Below are positions 61,284 through 64,000 of a stretch of 64,000 nucleotides of DNA, in pieces. The translations under genes and the position numbers were made by a program. The notes beneath the pieces are model-generated. The model ran no database searches, was not told where the DNA came from, and saw nothing but the letters and a program-made list of their open reading frames with translations. The DNA comes from CBFIGX01 sp965662265 (GTDB lineage Bacteria > Bacteroidota > Bacteroidia > Flavobacteriales > UBA7430): contig CBFIGX010000005.1 of assembly GCA_965662265.1 (NCBI GenBank), positions 108,575-172,574 of the forward strand, in the 5' to 3' direction. Within the stretch, counting starts at the first letter, position 1. Each line of letters starts with the position of its first letter.

Positions 61284-62231
61284 CTAGATGTTAATTCTAT
61301 CTTCAACAATATAATGATTTCTTTCACTATTTGATCGGGCAACTAATTCAGCTATAAATCCAGTCATAAATAGTTGAACTCCTATAATCATTGTTACAAT
61401 CCCGAAATAAAATAATGGTCTGTCAGTCATATTATATGCCTGCCACATTATTTTTGCATAAGTTAAATATGCAGCAATACTAAAACCTATAGCAAAAAAA
61501 ATGACGCCAACTAAACCAAAAAGATGCATGGGTTTTTTTCCAAACTTAGAAATAAATACAACAGTTAATAGATCTAGAAATCCATTTATAAACCTTTCTA
61601 CACCAAATTTGGTAACACCATATTTTCGCTCTTGATGTATGACAACTTTTTCACTAATTTTTGTAAACCCAGCCCACTTAGCAAGAACGGGGATGTATCT
61701 ATGCATTTCTCCATAAACCTCAATAGACTTAACTACTTTATGGTCATAAGCTTTTAATCCACAATTAAAATCTCGTAGCTGAATTCCCGACATTTTACGG
61801 GTAGCCCAATTAAACAATTTGGTAGGTATTGTTTTAGTTAATGGATCAAATCTTTTTTCTTTATAACCTGAAACTAAATCAAAATGATCATTTTTAATCA
61901 TTCTATATAATGCAGGAATTTCTTCAGGACTGTCTTGTAAATCGGCATCCATAGTTATAACTACATCTCCATTTGCTGCTTCAAATGCAACAAATAAGCC
62001 TGCAGATTTACCATAATTTCTTCTGAATTTAATCCCATGAACTTCAGGGTTAACTGAGGCTAGCTTCTGGATCACTGACCAAGATTCATCAGTGCTACCG
62101 TCATCTACAAAAATAACTTCATAACTAAAATTATTTTCATCCATTACTTTTTTTATCCATTGATGTAGTTCGGATAAAGATTCTTGTTCATTGTACAGGG
62201 GTACACATATAGATAGTTGTAATAAACTCAC
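61284..62231 (-). CDS. Glycosyltransferase family 2 with two C-terminal membrane helices
   Basis: A 315-residue GT-A enzyme of the DPM1/GtrB type. Catalytic markers are SICVPLYNEQESLSEL, VDDGSTDES and MDADLQDSPEEIP, with RNYGKSAGLFVAF between, and the ending RFINGFLDLLTVVFISKFGKKPMHLFGL leads into two hydrophobic helices. These enzymes make polyprenyl-phosphate sugars for glycan modification. It starts 3 bp after the DUF4199 gene and ends 2 bp before the GT4 gene. Confidence 0.94.
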   Translation of the reverse strand: MSLLQLSICVPLYNEQESLSELHQWIKKVMDENNFSYEVIFVDDGSTDESWSVIQKLASVNPEVHGIKFRRNYGKSAGLFVAFEAANGDVVITMDADLQDSPEEIPALYRMIKNDHFDLVSGYKEKRFDPLTKTIPTKLFNWATRKMSGIQLRDFNCGLKAYDHKVVKSIEVYGEMHRYIPVLAKWAGFTKISEKVVIHQERKYGVTKFGVERFINGFLDLLTVVFISKFGKKPMHLFGLVGVIFFAIGFSIAAYLTYAKIMWQAYNMTDRPLFYFGIVTMIIGVQLFMTGFIAELVARSNSERNHYIVEDRINI

Positions 62232-62234
62232 TAT

Positions 62235-62765
62235 TTACTCAATTATGGGTTGATCCTTTTTGGTAAAAGCTGCGACTATTAGGCCAAAGACAGTATAAAA
62301 AACTATAGAAAAAATATAGCTCTTAAATAATGAAAGTGGGCTAAAGTCAGTGTTTTGTTCAATTTGACTTATCATTTCTTCAATTTGAGAATCTTCCATG
62401 CCTAATTGCTCAAATTGAGCAACAGTTTTATTCACAATAGAGTCAACTAATTCAATAGCGTAGTTTGGGTCAATAATATTATACAAAACGATGCTTACAA
62501 ATATATTAATAAACCCCGCAGCAACTAAAATACCTGTACAGGAGGTGAAAGCATCTTTAAAACTTATATATCCATCTTGAGAAGATCTTAGGATTCTAGT
62601 CTGGTAAATTGGGAATATTATTGTAATCAACATAGTGCTAATTGATATCACATAGTTTGTAGCATATTCTGCCCCCAACAGATAGGTTGTTAAAGTAATT
62701 GCTACTAAGACAAATCCTAGAGTTGTTCCATTTTTTAGAATGTGTTGTTTTAATTCTTCTTTCAT
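62235..62765 (-). CDS. DUF4199 family membrane protein
   Basis: A 176-residue protein with four hydrophobic segments: LGFVLVAITLTTYLLG, NYVISISTMLITIIFPIYQ, a segment around 75-100 (CTGILVAAGFINIFVSIVLYNII) and a last one near 150-168. An amphipathic loop of about 45 residues (DSIVNKTVAQFEQLGMEDSQIEEMISQIEQN) lies between the third and fourth. The layout matches Bacteroidota DUF4199. Such a gene commonly precedes a GT2 in these genomes. First gene of its operon, preceded by an excellent promoter. Confidence 0.88.
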   Translation of the reverse strand: MKEELKQHILKNGTTLGFVLVAITLTTYLLGAEYATNYVISISTMLITIIFPIYQTRILRSSQDGYISFKDAFTSCTGILVAAGFINIFVSIVLYNIIDPNYAIELVDSIVNKTVAQFEQLGMEDSQIEEMISQIEQNTDFSPLSLFKSYIFSIVFYTVFGLIVAAFTKKDQPIIE

Positions 62766-62784
62766 AATTTGTATAGAATTTAAA

Positions 62785-62814
62785 CAAAGATAATAATCTA
62801 TATAAGAGTCACAA
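62785..62814 (-). promoter_or_regulatory. Promoter of DUF4199-GT2-GT4 operon
   Basis: Minus strand: TTG (62814-62812), 19 bp, then TATCTTTG (62792-62785). Spacing and boxes match the Bacteroidota -33/-7 consensus. It ends 19 bp before the ATG at 62765. Confidence 0.7.
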
Positions 62815-62834
62815 GTCTAATACTATTTAACAAA

Positions 62835-62862
62835 AAAGGCCCTGAAATTATTCAGGGCCTTT
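62835..62862 (-). terminator. Intrinsic terminator after repeat-rich secreted protein
   Basis: A 12-bp stem (AAAGGCCCTGAA / TTCAGGGCCTTT) with loop ATTA. Read on the minus strand it is followed by a run of T, ending the gene that stops at 62885. Confidence 0.9.
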
Positions 62863-62884
62863 ATCATATTAAAATAGTTGATTA

Positions 62885-64000
62885 TTATCTCACCATTTTC
62901 TTTTCAACAGTTCCATCATTGAATAAGTATAATAATACTTCACCAGGGAACTGATCTTCAGGGTTCACTTCTTGTCCAATCATATTAACCACTTTTACAA
63001 GAGATCTAATATCATTAGGGTGAATCTCAGTTTCCATATCAATTGCCCATTGAGGCACTGAAGGTGTTAAGTCTAAACGAGCACCGTTAACATCTGGCCA
63101 TGTATAACCAGGTATTGCAGCATCTGTTTTAACTTGATAACCTTGACCAGGAATAAAGTCTCCAATACCATTGAATCCAAATTCTGGCCAGTATACTTGT
63201 GCATTATTATTCTTAACGATAAGGATATTACCAACTATATCTTCAACAGTTGCTGCAACGTCCTGACCATATGGCAAGGTATATCCTAGGATATTCCAAC
63301 CATTAACAATGTCAATGTAAATAGCTTCACATGAACCACCACCGGCATTGGCAAGAGCTTCATCTAACTGTGCTTGTAAGTCGGCAATAGTAGCAGCGCT
63401 TGCAGCATTTGCAGCGTCTACATCAGCTTGTGTAATTCCATCTTCAGGAGTTACTGATGCAGCACCATCAGCGTAGGCAGCATCTACATCAGCTTGTGTG
63501 ATTCCATCATCACCATCAGCTAATCCTGCATTATAACCATCACCGTATCCGTATCCATAAGATAGATCAGCTTGGGCGTCTACATCAGCTTGTGTGATCC
63601 CATCTTCTTGGTTAGCAAGAGCATCAGCTAATTCTGCATCTAGACTTGAGATAGTGGCATTGGCAGCATCTAAGTCGGCATATGCGTCGTCAAGTAAAGC
63701 TTGTACAGCATCTACATCAGCTTGAGAAACACCATCTTCTTGGTTTTCAAGAGCATCAGCCAATTGGGCCTCAAGGCTTTCTATAAGTGCATTTGCAGCG
63801 TCAACATCTGCTTGTGCATTTGCAAGTGCTTCTGCCCATGTTGTTGTACATGAACCATCATCAAGGGTAGCTTCAGAGTTGTACTCTATATAGTCTGAGT
63901 TTGTACAACCTTGAACATCAGTAACAGGTTCTTCACACGGTGTACCACCGTAGTTAGAACATTCTCCAGCACCAAAGCCTTCAGCAAATGGTCCAAAGCC
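62885..64000 (-). CDS. Repeat-rich secreted coiled-coil protein with DGITQADVDA repeats (5' end outside window)
   Basis: The frame is open to base 64000, so the visible 371 residues are the C-terminal part; no ATG is needed inside. Features from the N-side: a Cys/Gly-rich stretch (GAGECSNYGG, CEEP), a TSP3-like GCTNSDYIEYNSEATLDDGSC, then a region of coiled coil in which DGITQADVDA or variants recur five times, with alternating Leu/Ala heptads (ISSLDAELADALANQE) and a short Gly/Tyr-rich piece (LSYGYGYGDGYNAGLADGDDG). Next comes a folded domain starting at about residue 220 (CEAIYIDIVNGWNILGYTLPYG ... YWPEFGFNGIGDFIPGQGYQVKT), and a C-terminus resembling a T9SS domain (LVKVVNMIGQEVNP ... VLLYLFNDGTVEKKMVR). 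Likely an exported surface protein. Confidence 0.82.
   Translation of the reverse strand, partial: GFGPFAEGFGAGECSNYGGTPCEEPVTDVQGCTNSDYIEYNSEATLDDGSCTTTWAEALANAQADVDAANALIESLEAQLADALENQEDGVSQADVDAVQALLDDAYADLDAANATISSLDAELADALANQEDGITQADVDAQADLSYGYGYGDGYNAGLADGDDGITQADVDAAYADGAASVTPEDGITQADVDAANAASAATIADLQAQLDEALANAGGGSCEAIYIDIVNGWNILGYTLPYGQDVAATVEDIVGNILIVKNNNAQVYWPEFGFNGIGDFIPGQGYQVKTDAAIPGYTWPDVNGARLDLTPSVPQWAIDMETEIHPNDIRSLVKVVNMIGQEVNPEDQFPGEVLLYLFNDGTVEKKMVR
63413..63830 (-). repeat. In-frame repeats encoding DGITQADVDA-type units
   Basis: Related segments of about 30 bp (plus-strand GCRTCWACATCWGCTTG-type core) occur near 63413-63443, 63480-63508, 63576-63605, 63708-63742 and 63798-63820. 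They are all in one reading frame and code for (N/G)-(I/V)-(T/S)-QADVDA. Spacing is irregular, so this is protein-level repetition and not a CRISPR array. Confidence 0.85.

Noticed and set aside
63413..63830. Regular short repeats considered as a CRISPR array
   Set aside because: The repeats are imperfect, unevenly spaced, in frame, and encode a repeated peptide; no cas genes are nearby.
1..64000. tRNA, rRNA, insertion sequence, prophage or defence genes
   Set aside because: I looked through all intergenic spacers, the largest about 156 bp, and found no cloverleaf, transposase, integrase or nuclease cluster. None is claimed.

Overview
The window reads as a chromosomal segment of a low-GC, marine-type member of the Bacteroidota, probably Flavobacteriales (Cryomorphaceae/Schleiferiaceae-like). 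I base this on several things. Secreted proteins carry Por/type IX secretion (T9SS) C-terminal sorting domains. The promoters are of the TTG-N19-TAnnTTTG type, and Shine-Dalgarno sequences are almost absent. There is a gliding/flavobacterial-style cytochrome oxidase accessory operon, a split methylmalonyl-CoA mutase, and a kynureninase/kynurenine monooxygenase pair. I saw no rRNA, tRNA, CRISPR array, insertion sequence, integrase or phage gene. Coding density is very high: no gap between genes exceeds about 160 bp, and many neighbours overlap by 1-37 bp.

Layout. 1-2.9 kb (minus strand): lnt, an MbnP-like lipoprotein and the start of a PNGase F-like secreted protein, one operon leaving the window. 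2.9-6.2 kb: pssA, then kdsD-tatC-lptB (lipopolysaccharide sugar synthesis and export, twin-arginine export). 6.2-11.8 kb: recQ, an M20 amidohydrolase, a short-chain dehydrogenase, an MBL-fold hydrolase and a TSP3-motif lipoprotein. 11.9-15.4 kb: a UbiA-like membrane protein, kynureninase and kynurenine 3-monooxygenase. 15.5-20.3 kb: gcvP and a T9SS-secreted protein ending at a bidirectional terminator. 20.4-24.6 kb: an MlaEF-type lipid transporter, a tiny lipoprotein, manC and a DUF389 membrane protein. 24.6-29.6 kb: a heme-copper oxidase biogenesis operon (cyoE, two subunit III genes, subunit IV, a cysteine-less Sco-like protein, Sco, DUF420, a small CxxC protein). 29.6-32.9 kb: TolC and HlyD-type efflux components, then tsaB. 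33-39 kb: gpmI, divIC/ftsB, mutA-mutB and a small outer-membrane-like protein.

39-48.5 kb (mostly minus): a ChaN-like protein, a small Cys-rich membrane protein, murB, DUF1697 (plus), and a guaB-foldase-foldase-foldase-moxR run. 48.7-56.6 kb (minus): a tightly overlapping chain of a MORN-repeat protein, subtilase, flavin oxidoreductase, divergent Nramp transporter, paired M16 peptidases and an outer-membrane-like protein. 56.6-64 kb (minus): an M36 fungalysin with T9SS domain, a DUF4199-GT2-GT4 operon, and the 3' part of a repeat-rich secreted coiled-coil protein cut by the window end.

Most of this is housekeeping. I did not find a defence island, a biosynthetic cluster or any clearly unprecedented system. 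The observations I would look at again are the Sco-like protein without its copper cysteines, the predicted leaderless murB and divIC promoters, the rare near-perfect Shine-Dalgarno before mutB, the foldase trio, the half-degenerate UbiA protein beside the kynurenine genes, the Nramp relative lacking the canonical metal motifs, and the repeat-rich protein at the right edge.
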